Origin: JAJEFO01 sp009843725
Lineage (GTDB): Bacteria > Pseudomonadota > Alphaproteobacteria > Rhodobacterales > Rhodobacteraceae
Length of the DNA stretch: 64,000 bases
Reading direction: 5' to 3'
Assembly: GCA_965243215.1 (NCBI GenBank)
Contig: CBDEUJ010000005.1
Location: forward strand, 558,001 to 622,000
Each line of letters opens with the position of its first letter. Position 1 is the first letter of the stretch. The notes below the pieces were generated by a model that worked only from the letters and a program-made list of their open reading frames with translations, searched no databases and had not been told where the DNA came from. This document shows positions 43,288-51,524 of this stretch, one piece after another. Made by a program: the position numbers and the translations under genes.

Positions 43288-45416
43288 CAAGGCGGATCTG
43301 TTCCAACACGGCGCGCGATCTCGAGAGGTCCGTGTTTCAGCTCCAACCGTTCTTCGGCCTCGATTCAAGGCGTGCTTGCGATGCCCGGTCGGCATGGCTG
43401 GCGTCCCTGAGCGCGGATTCATGGCTCGACGGAGGGTCCGGGCATCGTCCGGGCAGGCGTGACCGCCCCCCGGTCTTTCCCGAGGGCGGCGGTCGCGGCG
43501 GACGGCGCTTTCAGGCGGCTTCTGTCCGCGGCCGCGTGTTTCCAGTCATCCGGAGCATGTCGAGCACCCGCCTCGGCTTCCTGGCCATGGCGCGCATCGC
43601 TTCCGCGACCTCCAGCCCGCGCTGCCTGATCAGGCCGATGGCGAAGCGCCTGAACAGCGTCGTGTTCGCCGGCCCGTGGCCGGTGCGGATCCGGCTGCGG
43701 TCCTCGTCGAAGCTCCAGTCAAGGACATGGTGAGTGGCCTCTATGCGCCAATGGCCGCGGTTCAGCTCCAGCAGGCGCTTCGGGGCGGCGGCCTCCGGGC
43801 CCAGGCTGGTGACCCCGACGGCGGTCTCGGCGCTCCTCTCGCCGGTCTTGACCTCGGTGACCTCGCGGTGCACGGCGAAGACCTGCCCGACGCCGGGGAA
43901 CCTGACGTAGTCGTTGATCTCCGACGACACCCAGATCGAGCGGCGCTCGAGGCGGCCGTGCTCGGGCTTCCCGCTTTCCTGGACGAAGTCCGGGGGGCGC
44001 TCCGCCATGGCCTCGTCCATCAGGAGCCGGATGTCATCCATCAGGGTCTTCTGGTTGCCTTTGACCGTGAAGAGGAATGCCGCGCCGCGTTCCAGCAGGT
44101 AGTCGGCAAGGGCGCGCTGGGTCAGGAGGGCGTCGACGGTGACGACGCGCCCCGCGACCGTGGCGTCGGGAAGCGTGTCGAGCAGCGGGATGATCGTGCC
44201 GATCTCGTTCGTCCGCTTCTCCTCCTGGTCCGCGCCGGCTCTCATGCCGACTTTTTTTTGCCGTGGTGGGCGCCGGTGTCGTGGCCCACGATGCCGAGCA
44301 CGTGCGTCTGGCGACCGTCGTCGTCGATGGCGCCGCGCATCGTCTTCCCGTCGATCGCGAGCGCGCTGTCCGTCCCGCCGTTGGCCGCGGTCCATGCCCG
44401 AAGCGCGTCGTCGAGCTGTCGCGGGTCGACCCGGACAAGCACGTCGCGGATCACCGTCCGGCTCGGCGGGATGCGGGTCCTGTTCCGGAAGCGCACGCCG
44501 AACCGCGCCAGGACCTTGGGGGAGAGGTCGTTGACCCATTCGCTGATCGCCTTGTAGCCGCGGGCGCCGGACAGCGTCGCCGCAAGGGCGAGGCCAAGGA
44601 CCGAGGGCAGCGTGTGGCGCCGGCCCGCCGCGCGCCGTGGGTCGTCGACGTCCCTGAAGAACGCGGGCATGGACGTCATCTGCTCCGTGCTGAGGGTCAC
44701 CTTGGGAACTCCTTTCTGCAGGTCGGGTTCGAGATGGGCGTTCCGGAGCCGGGCCCGCGCGTCGCGGCACAGCGGCAGGAGGAACACGCGCTTCGGCTCG
44801 GCATGCTCCCGGTAGCCCGCCCCGGCGCGGCCGAAACCCCGGGTGAGCCCGGCCTCGATCCAGTTGGCGGCGCGGTAGACGGTCCCGTGGAAGCGGGCCG
44901 GGTCGACATAGGTCTCCAGCAGCAGCAGTTCGTGCCCGAAGCGGGCCGGCCAGTCCCGGACGAGCCGGCGCGCGCACAGCGCGAGCGCCCGCGAGCCGAG
45001 GTTGCGCGGGCCGCCCGGCAGGATGAGGAAACGGGAGTTGTTGCTCACGAGGTGCAGGCGGTGGAACCGCACGCCGCGGTCCCACCCGATCCAGCCGTCG
45101 CGCGGGCCGCACTTCAGCGCCGGGGCCGAGAAGACCGCCAGCGCCAGCCAGCGCTCGTGGCGGTGGACGACGTAGCGGACGGTCTCGCCCATCGCCGGCA
45201 GCGCGCCGAGGTAGTGGTGCTCCTGCAGCAGGCTCCTGAAGCGGGACTCCTCGCCTCCCGCAACCGCGCGGACGGACACCTCCGACAGATCCATGGCGCC
45301 GCTCCCTTCGCCGATTCGTTGCGAATCAGGCGTAACAGGAAACGGGCCGGGAGTCCAGAAACAGGGTCAATCCCTTGGCCGGGAACGCGAAACTACGCTG
45401 GAACGGATCCGCCCTG
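43288..45416 (-). mobile_element. ISAs1-type insertion sequence with DruA-domain transposase, 2129 bp
   Basis: Complete element. The left end is CAAGGCGGATCTGTTCCAAC (43288-43307). The right end, read inward, is CAGGGCGGATCCGTTCCAGC (45416-45397); these match at 17 of 20 positions. It is flanked by the perfect 10-bp duplication GTCCGCCTCC. It carries one transposase gene in two overlapping phases. It inserted into codon 48 of mobilisation gene B. Confidence 0.93.
43511..45294 (-). CDS. DruA(DUF4338)-ISAs1 transposase, probably made by -1 frameshifting
   Basis: The first frame (45294-44242, 350 codons) encodes a DUF4338/DruA-like domain (about 1-185: EHHYLGALPAMGETVRYVV; SNNSRFLILPGGPRNLGSRA; LLLETYVDPARFHGT; YRAANWIEAGLTRGFGR) and the ISAs1 N-terminal domain with the first catalytic Asp (LAIDGKTMRGA). 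It ends soon after an A8 run (44259-44252). The -1 frame continues to 43511 with the second Asp (VTVDALLTQ) and the catalytic Glu (NRGHWRIEATHHVLDWSF). The zero-frame codons at the run are AAA AAA AAG, a canonical slippery A-AAA-AAG; slipping gives 594 residues. A 6-bp hairpin follows immediately. A one-base error in the homopolymer is the alternative. Confidence 0.87.
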
Positions 45417-45426
45417 GTCCGCCTCC
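45417..45426. repeat. Target-site duplication, right copy (GTCCGCCTCC)
   Basis: Identical to 43278-43287; lies at codons 45-48 of the interrupted gene B. Confidence 0.92.
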
Positions 45427-45556
45427 AGCGCCCGCTTGACGAGCCAGGGCGACGTCTTCATGCCGACTGAGGCGGACCGCCGCTTCGCCTCCGCCCACTG
45501 CTCGTCCGTGCAGGACACGTAGAACGTCCTCGACTCCGGTCCGCCTCGGGACCGCG

Positions 45557-45892
45557 TCATTCGTCCTCCTCCTCCAGCAGGTGGAGGTTCTCCTCCCCGC
45601 CGTGCAGGAGGAACAGCAGGCGGACCGCGCCGTCTATCCCCGGAAAGCCGTCCCGCCTTTCGTCGAAGATCAGCTCGAGGCGGCGATCCATCTCGCGGAC
45701 GTTCCTGCAGAGCTCCAGCTGCCGCTCGGGCGTGAGCGCGAGCACGGTGGGTGGCGTCGCGTTGCCGTCGTGCAGAGCGCAGGTCATCACGAACTCGGAG
45801 ACGCTCTTCCCGACCGAGTCCGCCCGCTTCCGGATCCGCTCCCAGTCGGCGGGGTCCCTGCAGTAGACCGGATGTCCCCTCTTCAGGCTCAT
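45557..45892 (-). CDS. RHH-like mobilisation accessory protein A
   Basis: 111 residues. YCRDPADWERIRKRADSVGK and SVSEFVMTCAL form the same strand-helix-helix unit as in the B and C proteins, followed by an acidic helical tail (ERQLELCRNVREMDRRLELI ... LHLLEEEDE). The ATG at 45892 overlaps the stop of gene C by four bases and its own stop overlaps the ATG of gene B, so C-A-B are one coupled operon. Likely a relaxosome or autoregulatory DNA-binding protein; no characterised homologue recognised. Confidence 0.75.
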   Translation of the reverse strand: MSLKRGHPVYCRDPADWERIRKRADSVGKSVSEFVMTCALHDGNATPPTVLALTPERQLELCRNVREMDRRLELIFDERRDGFPGIDGAVRLLFLLHGGEENLHLLEEEDE

Positions 45893-46239
45893 CGCGAAAC
45901 CTCCGTCTCTCCGGAGACCGCCCGCTCGGTGCGAAGCCGAAGTTCGACCTTCCGGAGCGCCGCCGTCCAGCCGTCGTCCTCGCCGCGCTCGGCCAGTCGC
46001 ATCCGCTCGACCTCGGCCAGCGTCAGGACCGCGGTCTCGATGCGGTCGAGCCGCGCCGCGATCGTCGAGAGCGAAGGCCCCGGCGCCCTCTCTGGCGCAA
46101 GCGCGCGACGGACGACGTAGCCGCTCGCCGACATCCGCGCGGCCTTCGCCCGCTGCCGGACGATGTCCCATTCGCTGTCCGTCGCCTTGACGGCCCTCTG
46201 CTTCCTGACCGCCCTGGGCCCTGCGGCATCGTCTTGCAT
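45889..46239 (-). CDS. RHH-like mobilisation accessory protein C (MobC-like)
   Basis: 116 residues, first gene of the C-A-B operon. The basic N-terminus RKQRAVKATDSEWDIVRQRA and MSASGYVVRRAL match the pattern of plasmid mobilisation proteins of the MobC/RHH kind. The C-terminal half is charged and helical (ARLDRIETAVLTLAEVERM), perhaps for dimerisation. Repeated TGCACATG motifs begin 14 bases upstream of its start codon, good candidates for its own binding sites. Confidence 0.77.
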   Translation of the reverse strand: MQDDAAGPRAVRKQRAVKATDSEWDIVRQRAKAARMSASGYVVRRALAPERAPGPSLSTIAARLDRIETAVLTLAEVERMRLAERGEDDGWTAALRKVELRLRTERAVSGETEVSR

Positions 46240-46252
46240 GTTCGGCCCCTTT

Positions 46253-46465
46253 CATGTGCAGGCTCCCGTTCTAAGGCCGCTCCTCAGGCTCTAACGGGCA
46301 TCTTTCATATATTGCACATGATCTTACCCATGCCTACCATGTCCATTTCACAACGACTCTGCCCTATCCATTTCTTGCACATGCCTCCCCCAGAAATGCA
46401 ACTCTGGCACCTTCCGTTTCCGCATTTGCCTCATGTGCAATGCACATGAACTGCTCTTGCGCATG
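46253..46465. promoter_or_regulatory. Iterated TGCACATG motifs with a perfect 17-bp palindrome (candidate oriT/operator)
   Basis: Within 213 bases upstream of the C-A-B operon the octamer occurs five times: CATGTGCA at 46253 and 46432, TGCACATG at 46313, 46376 and 46441, plus a near copy TGCGCATG at 46458. The copies at 46432 and 46441 form CATGTGCAATGCACATG, a perfect palindrome about one base. No gene lies here. This fits sites for the RHH proteins, for autoregulation, relaxosome assembly at an oriT, or both. Confidence 0.7.
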
Positions 46466-46553
46466 ACCGCAACCTCCTGTAATCTATGACTGATCGAGAG
46501 GAAAGAGGGACTCTGGGCAACGGTGCCGCTATGCGGCGCTCTGGTCTTCCAAG

Positions 46554-46567
46554 GGCCACACCCCACC
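46554..46567. repeat. Candidate right attachment core
   Basis: GGCCACACCCCACC, 13/14 identical to the sequence across the 5' end of tRNA-Gln at 15166-15179. It lies between the last mobilisation gene and nhaA, where accessory content stops. No further tRNA similarity is evident around it. Confidence 0.35.
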
Positions 46568-46649
46568 TAGCGGTCGTTACTTACGCAAGCCGACCGGTTC
46601 GTGCAAGACCCGCAATCCGCTCTTCGCCGGCTTGCCCTTGCCAGGCTCA

Positions 46650-47945
46650 TCAGTGCTGCTTCTCGATCTTCGAGAGTTTCCCGACAATCAGGGAAATCAC
46701 CGCAGCGAAGAAACTGAGAAGAGCGCCCATCTTCGCCGCATCCTGGACAGCGCCTGGATCGAAGGCAACCGTGGCGATGAACAGCGAGACCGTGAAGCCG
46801 ATCGCGGCCACGCAACCGATCACGAAGAGATCGACGATGCGCACGCCCGCCGGCAATCCAAGCTTCATCGGGTTGGCCGCGAACCAGCCGAAGAGCAGGA
46901 CACCGAAAGGCTTTCCCACGATCAGGCCCAGGAGGACCAGCCAGGTCGCCGTGCCAATGGCGGAGAACTCGACGCCCGCGTTCAGCAGGCCAAAAAAGAA
47001 CAGGATGACCTCGACGGGATGTTTCAGCAAATGTTCGCAGTGGTTCAGCAGGTCCGTCAAATACTGCTCCGCCTCGGCGAAGATGCCAAAGGCGCGGTCT
47101 GCATGGGGAAGTGTCGGCACGATGGGGAGCAGGCCCAGCGCGGGATGCAGGCCGCTCTCCTGGAATCCGTACCAACTCATGGCGCCCGCCACCAGATAGG
47201 GCCAGAATGACAGTTTCTTGCGCACCCAAGTCGACTTGCGACGCAGCTGGTCCGCCCTGTCCAGCCAGCGAGGCAGCCAGTTGAAGAGGACGTAGACGCC
47301 GATCGCCGAGAAGACCGACAGCAGGAACCATTCGGGCGCCAGTTCGCCGGACGGATAGAAGACAGCAAGGATGATCAAGCCGCAGGCGTCATCGGCGATT
47401 GCGAGGAGCAGCAGGAAACGAACCGCCGGATGTCCGGCGCCGAACACGAGCCGGCCCACGAGATAGCTGAAGGCGATGTCCGTGGCCGTCGGAATGGCCC
47501 ATCCGTTCGCCACCGCGTCATAGGTGTCCGAGCCAAGATATGCCGCGACCCCCAGATACACGACGATCGGGCCGACCATGCCTCCCGCGGTCGCGACGAG
47601 CGGAGTTGCCGCCTTTCTGCCGCGAAGCGATCCGTTCTCAAGTATGACCGCCTCCCAAACCTCCTTCGCCGCGATCGCGAAGAAGAAGGCCATCAGAACG
47701 TCGTTCACGAGGAAATGGAAACTCAGGACCCTCTCCACGTCCGGCAGGTCGCTGATGCCATAATGCTTGCCGTAGGCCTTCAGCCAGTAGCCTGCGTCCG
47801 CACCCACCCAGTCGTTGAACCAGAGCGGATACTCGACCATCAGCTTGTAGGTTCCGGGATAGGAATTTGCCCAGACAAGCGCAATCAGCGCCCCGATGAT
47901 CAGCAGCAGCGAATAGTTGGTGACGAAGTTCCAGACGCGATACAT
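46650..47945 (-). CDS. nhaA: Na+/H+ antiporter NhaA
   Basis: 431-residue inner-membrane antiporter exchanging cytoplasmic Na+ for protons. Twelve hydrophobic segments. The signature GWAIPTATDIAFSYLVG and the twin-aspartate ion site LLLLAIADDACGL are present; FFAIAAKEVWEAVILENGSL matches the NhaA N-half. It is somewhat longer than E. coli NhaA because of an extended loop after segment 1 (YGKHYGISDLPDVERVL). It is the first chromosomal gene to the right of the island and is transcribed toward it. No partner gene is coupled. Confidence 0.95.
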   Translation of the reverse strand: MYRVWNFVTNYSLLLIIGALIALVWANSYPGTYKLMVEYPLWFNDWVGADAGYWLKAYGKHYGISDLPDVERVLSFHFLVNDVLMAFFFAIAAKEVWEAVILENGSLRGRKAATPLVATAGGMVGPIVVYLGVAAYLGSDTYDAVANGWAIPTATDIAFSYLVGRLVFGAGHPAVRFLLLLAIADDACGLIILAVFYPSGELAPEWFLLSVFSAIGVYVLFNWLPRWLDRADQLRRKSTWVRKKLSFWPYLVAGAMSWYGFQESGLHPALGLLPIVPTLPHADRAFGIFAEAEQYLTDLLNHCEHLLKHPVEVILFFFGLLNAGVEFSAIGTATWLVLLGLIVGKPFGVLLFGWFAANPMKLGLPAGVRIVDLFVIGCVAAIGFTVSLFIATVAFDPGAVQDAAKMGALLSFFAAVISLIVGKLSKIEKQH

Positions 47946-48123
47946 CCCGACGCTCCTTCAGGCATTCTGCCTGAAATAAACTGCCGAGCCGCGCTGGGCA
48001 AGCCGAGGGCCCGCAATTCCGAGACGCCGCGCAGAGCTGGCTGCATCCAGATCAATCCATCCAGAACTGGCGGAAGCTTGGCAGGCCGTCAGGCGGGGCA
48101 AGCGAATCGGCCGGTACCGGCGC

Positions 48124-49146
48124 TCAGGCGATCATGCCCCACGCAAGTCCCGCGATCAGTGCCCCCAGAAGTGCAATCCCGAGATAGCCGGCAAAGACCC
48201 GTGGCTTGACAAGCGCCCAGACGGCAATGGCGGCAGGAATGGAACTGACCCCTCCAGCCAGCACGAACGACATGGCAGCTCCAGGGGCCATGCCCTGGGC
48301 CAGCAGGGCATCCACCAGCGGCACGGCGGCATAGCCGTTCAGGTAGGCCGGTGCGCCTACGATGGCTCCCAGAAGAACCGGAACCACGCCCTCGCCGCCC
48401 AGAATGCCCGCGATCATTTCCGCAGGCACATAGGCCAACATCAGCGCTTCGATCATGTAGGCAAGCATCAGCCACTTGCCGAGAAAGAGCGCGTTTTCAA
48501 TGACGGCACCACCAAAGACCTCTCGACGTTCGCGTTCGCGCCAGAAGCGCCACTCTGGCGTGCCCTTGAAGGGCGACGGGCCGCAGCCGCACCCATTGGC
48601 CTGGGGCTGCGGCCTCAAAGGGTCGGCAAAGACCGGAGACCGGAAGCAGAGTCGGACGATCATCCCGCCTAGAAGACCCATGCCCACTGCACCGACGGTC
48701 TTCGCGACAGCGAAAGGCGTGCCGAGCGTCCCGGCCGTGATCAGGAACATGGCCGGGTCCATCAAGGGGGAGGAAAGCCAGAACGCCATCACCGCGGACA
48801 GGGGCGCACCGACCGCCAAAAGGGCGGCGATGAAAGGGATCACTTCGCAGGAACAGAACGGCGACAGTCCGCCGAGAAGCGCTGCCAGCACGATCATCCG
48901 CACCTCGCGTCCCTCGAAGGCCTTCGCGAGCAAGGCTTCCGCGCCGGTCGCCTTAAGGAGTCCGACCGCCAGAACCGCGAACAGGATGAACAAGCCAGTT
49001 TGGGAAAATGCGCCGATCGCGAATCTGACGGTTTCCCTCGCCTGCGACGGATCGATGAGCGCTACGACAAGCGGCAGCGCCAGGACCAGAAGCCAGATCC
49101 GGTCGATCCTCACCCGTCCAGCGATCGATGAGGTCAAGTCAGCCAT
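48124..49146 (-). CDS. DUF318/ArsP-type permease
   Basis: 340-residue membrane protein with eight to ten hydrophobic segments. The LGGLSPFCSCEVIPF motif (C98, C100) is the conserved thiol pair of the family that includes the methylarsenite exporter ArsP; a second half-repeat has IVGAPAYLNGYAAVPLV and MSFVLAGGVSSIPA. A cytoplasmic loop holds NGCGCGPSP, a possible metal site. Its start overlaps the stop of the ArsR-type gene by eight bases, so it is controlled by that regulator. Whether it exports organoarsenicals or another thiophilic ion is unknown. Confidence 0.9.
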   Translation of the reverse strand: MADLTSSIAGRVRIDRIWLLVLALPLVVALIDPSQARETVRFAIGAFSQTGLFILFAVLAVGLLKATGAEALLAKAFEGREVRMIVLAALLGGLSPFCSCEVIPFIAALLAVGAPLSAVMAFWLSSPLMDPAMFLITAGTLGTPFAVAKTVGAVGMGLLGGMIVRLCFRSPVFADPLRPQPQANGCGCGPSPFKGTPEWRFWRERERREVFGGAVIENALFLGKWLMLAYMIEALMLAYVPAEMIAGILGGEGVVPVLLGAIVGAPAYLNGYAAVPLVDALLAQGMAPGAAMSFVLAGGVSSIPAAIAVWALVKPRVFAGYLGIALLGALIAGLAWGMIA

Positions 49147-49483
49147 GATGCATGGCCCTCCCGTCGGCCGCGTCGGCGCAGCACTCGTTCAACAGGAATG
49201 TCGAGAGTTCCTGCATGCGCTCATAGGCGGCGCCGACGCAGATGATCCTGCGCCCTTCCCGTACCTGCCGCACAAGGCCCGCCGCAGCGAGGAATTTCAT
49301 GTGGTGGGTCAACGTGGATCCTGTCACTCCCGACCTCTCGCCCAGCTCTCCAATGGACAACCCGTCAGGCCCGGCACGCACGAGGACCCTGAGCACGGAC
49401 AGGCGCTGCTCCGAGCCCAGCGCCGCGAAACTTGCGGCGGCCTGGCTCAGGTCCGGCGTCGATTCGGGTGCCGTTATTTTCAT
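49139..49483 (-). CDS. ArsR-family transcriptional regulator
   Basis: 114-residue winged-helix repressor. LGSEQRLSVLRVLVRAGPDG then LSIGELGERSGVTGSTLTHH and MKFLAAAGLVRQVREGRRI give the standard HTH and wing. The C-terminal CC in LNECCADAADG could bind a thiophilic metal or metalloid; a classical ELCVCDL box is absent. The ATG at 49483 begins the family-like part and lies inside a perfect palindrome, implying autorepression. An in-frame start at 49531 would add 16 residues translated from that palindrome and is less likely. Co-transcribed with the permease downstream. Confidence 0.9.
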   Translation of the reverse strand: MKITAPESTPDLSQAAASFAALGSEQRLSVLRVLVRAGPDGLSIGELGERSGVTGSTLTHHMKFLAAAGLVRQVREGRRIICVGAAYERMQELSTFLLNECCADAADGRAMHHG

Positions 49484-49508
49484 ATTTCTAGAAATATGAA
49501 AATAACGG
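49471..49508. promoter_or_regulatory. Perfect 38-bp palindrome over the ArsR start codon
   Basis: The left half is CCGTTATTTTCATATTTCT; the right half 49490-49508 is its exact reverse complement, with no mismatch and no spacer. It contains AT-rich half-sites typical of ArsR operators, with the regulator's ATG (49483-49481) inside the left arm. A repressor bound here would block initiation and the message could fold over the start. Confidence 0.8.
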
Positions 49509-49610
49509 CGATTGTCAACGGAATTGTGCACGGAGGGACAACCTGGAAATCAGGACTGGCGGCACGACCAAGCTGGCCGTCGCGCATCATGCACAAACGG
49601 TCGGTCGAAG

Positions 49611-50582
49611 TCACCGATCAAGGACCACCGGGTTCACCATGTGGATCGGGTCGCCATTGGCAAAGGCACTGACCTGCTTGAAAACGTCCCGGAACTGCAA
49701 TTCGAGCTCGTCTTCGGTCATGTAGCCGATGTGAGGCGTCGGCAAGACGTTGGGCTGGCTCAGCAGGACATGCGCCGGATCCTGGAGCGGCTCCGTATCG
49801 AACACGTCGATTGCAACCAGAAGGCGGCCGCGCCTCGCTTCGGATTCGAGCGCGCCGGGTTCGATCAGGCCCGCCCGGGAGGTGTTGACGAGAAGAGAGC
49901 GGTCAGCCATCGCAGCCAGATCGGCACCATTGACAATTCCGCGTGTCGCCGGTGTCAGGCGGACATGCAAGCTGACGACGTCAGACGTCGCGAAGAACGC
50001 CTCACGGCTTTCGGCGACCTGCCGCCCGTCCGCCCGAGCTCGCGCACGGCCTTCCTCGGACCCCCACCACTGAACGTTCATGCCGATCGCGTCCGCATAG
50101 CCCGCCACGACCCCGGCAATGCGACCGTAGCCATAGAGTCCCAGCCGCCGGCCGCGAAGGGTCCGACCAACGCCTGCTTGCCAGTTGCCAGCCCTGATCG
50201 AGTTCACATGTTCCGGAATCTGCCGCCAGCTCGCCAGAATCATTGCCAGCGTCAGTTCGGCTGCAGCATGGGAAGGCGTGCCCGCGTGCATGTTCGAACA
50301 CGGCAGCACGCCGTTTCGCGTGCAGGCATCAACGTCCACATGTGAATACGCGCCCCGAAGCGAAATCAGCCTGAGATTGGGCAACCGGTCGAGAAGCTCC
50401 GCCGTGATCCGGGATCTTTCGCGGATGAGCATCATCGCCTCCCCCGTGAACAACCGGGCGGCCAGCGCCGCAACATCCGTTTCGTGATCGGTCCAGACCG
50501 TTACGTCGTGGTCTTCAAGCAGGTCGAAGCACGGCAAGGTCCGGAGCGTGTCGGACCAATCGTCAAGAATGTGAACTCTCAC
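49611..50582 (-). CDS. D-2-hydroxyacid dehydrogenase (phosphoglycerate-dehydrogenase-like)
   Basis: 323-residue NAD(P)-dependent dehydrogenase. The Rossmann motif is LGLYGYGRIAGVVAGYADAIG. Catalytic residues are R in LLVNTSRAGLI, E in AIDVFDTEPLQD and H in LPTPHIGYMTEDE. The N-terminal catalytic domain is MRVHILDDWSDTLRTL. The GTG at 50582 gives this standard start; the frame is open far upstream but without family similarity. Substrate unknown; it resembles the 'D-2-hydroxyacid dehydrogenase family protein' group rather than true SerA because no ACT domain is present. Divergent from the UDG-family gene. Confidence 0.88.
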   Translation of the reverse strand: MRVHILDDWSDTLRTLPCFDLLEDHDVTVWTDHETDVAALAARLFTGEAMMLIRERSRITAELLDRLPNLRLISLRGAYSHVDVDACTRNGVLPCSNMHAGTPSHAAAELTLAMILASWRQIPEHVNSIRAGNWQAGVGRTLRGRRLGLYGYGRIAGVVAGYADAIGMNVQWWGSEEGRARARADGRQVAESREAFFATSDVVSLHVRLTPATRGIVNGADLAAMADRSLLVNTSRAGLIEPGALESEARRGRLLVAIDVFDTEPLQDPAHVLLSQPNVLPTPHIGYMTEDELELQFRDVFKQVSAFANGDPIHMVNPVVLDR

Positions 50583-50808
50583 GCCTTCGCCCCGCTTCCT
50601 CTTTCCTTGCCGCCAACACGTGCGATGCGTCGGCCATTTGCCAAGATATGTGCGCAAGCCAACGGTCGACGCAATCCCGTCAGGACGGGCGCCGAGACGC
50701 CTCCGGCCCGCCGCCCGCAAGTTTCGAGCAAGCACCGTCCAGGATCGTGGCCAACCGACCCGGAAGCCTGTAGGAGATGCAGAAGCCAGGAGCGGCACCA
50801 GGGGACCC

Positions 50809-51411
50809 ATGGACAAGGGCATTTCCGATCTCAAGAAACGTCTCGGCGCATGCAACCTCTGCACAGCGCGCTTCGCGGCAACGGCCACGGGGCATCGGCC
50901 GCGCCCGGTTGTCTGGTTCGAATCCACCGCCCGCCTTCTTGTCGCCGGACAGGCGCCCGGTCGGCAGGTGCACGAGATCGGCATTCCCTTCAAGGACAGG
51001 TCGGGCGATCGCCTCCGCAACTGGATGGGTGTCGACGAGTTGACCTTCTACGACACCTCGCGCGTCGCCATCGTGCCGATGGCATTCTGCTTTCCGGGCT
51101 ACAGCGCCGACGGCAGCGACCTGCCGCCACCCACCGCCTGCGCGCAGACATGGAGGGCTCGCGTGCTCGACAGCCTGCCTGCCATCCGGCTGACATTGCT
51201 CGTCGGCGCCCATGCGCATGCCTGGCATCTCGGACTCCCTCGGAACGCCAGGGTGACCGAGACCGTCCGCGACTGGAAGTCCCGGCTGCCGGATGCGTTT
51301 CCCCTGCCCCACCCGTCTTGGCGGAACACGGCCTGGCTCAGCGCCAATCCGTGGTTTGAAACGGACCTGCTTCCTGAACTCAAGGCCTGTGTGCAGGAAG
51401 CGCTCGCTTGA
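50809..51411 (+). CDS. Uracil-DNA glycosylase family protein
   Basis: 200 residues. Family segments: LLVAGQAPGRQVHEIG (motif 1, water-activating region, here A-P-G), FYDTSRVAIVPMAFCFPGY, LTLLVGAHAHAWHL and the leucine-loop equivalent PLPHPSWRN. A single C-x2-C (CNLC) at the N-terminus is present, but the four cysteines of Fe-S family 4 enzymes are not all evident. It is probably a DNA-repair glycosylase acting on deaminated bases, though many members are uncharacterised. ATG at 50809; upstream in-frame extension lacks similarity. Confidence 0.85.
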   Translation: MDKGISDLKKRLGACNLCTARFAATATGHRPRPVVWFESTARLLVAGQAPGRQVHEIGIPFKDRSGDRLRNWMGVDELTFYDTSRVAIVPMAFCFPGYSADGSDLPPPTACAQTWRARVLDSLPAIRLTLLVGAHAHAWHLGLPRNARVTETVRDWKSRLPDAFPLPHPSWRNTAWLSANPWFETDLLPELKACVQEALA

Positions 51412-51524
51412 CGGGCACTCCAAGGGAATGCGGCCCCCCGGCGGCAACAGCAATGCACTTCCTCGAACGGCCTGAAGCCATGCCCAAACCCGTCAGGCAT
51501 TCGCGAACTGTCCGCGACGAAACT

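Larger units (their letters stand above)
42942..45560 (-). pseudogene. RHH-like mobilisation gene, copy B, split by the ISAs1-type element
   Basis: The 5' part is 45560-45417 (48 codons: MTRSRGGPESRTFYVSCTDE ... VKRALEAD). The 3' part resumes in the same frame at 43277 (LSIFDARPEPQRLALS ...) and ends at 42942. Removing the IS and one 10-base duplication restores a ~162-residue protein similar to copy B'. The coding frame is otherwise clean, so the insertion is recent. Its ATG overlaps the stop of the A gene by four bases. Confidence 0.9.

Noticed and set aside
43511..45112. 533-codon minus frame as a single transposase gene
   Set aside because: Its first ~285 codons are out of phase with the DruA and ISAs1 N-terminal domains and read as Arg/Ala/Pro noise; only the part after the A8 run is real coding.
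46510..46570. Possible second tRNA or tRNA remnant at the right border
   Set aside because: Only the first ~12 bases resemble tRNA-Gln; no cloverleaf or T arm can be drawn. Kept only as an attachment-site candidate.
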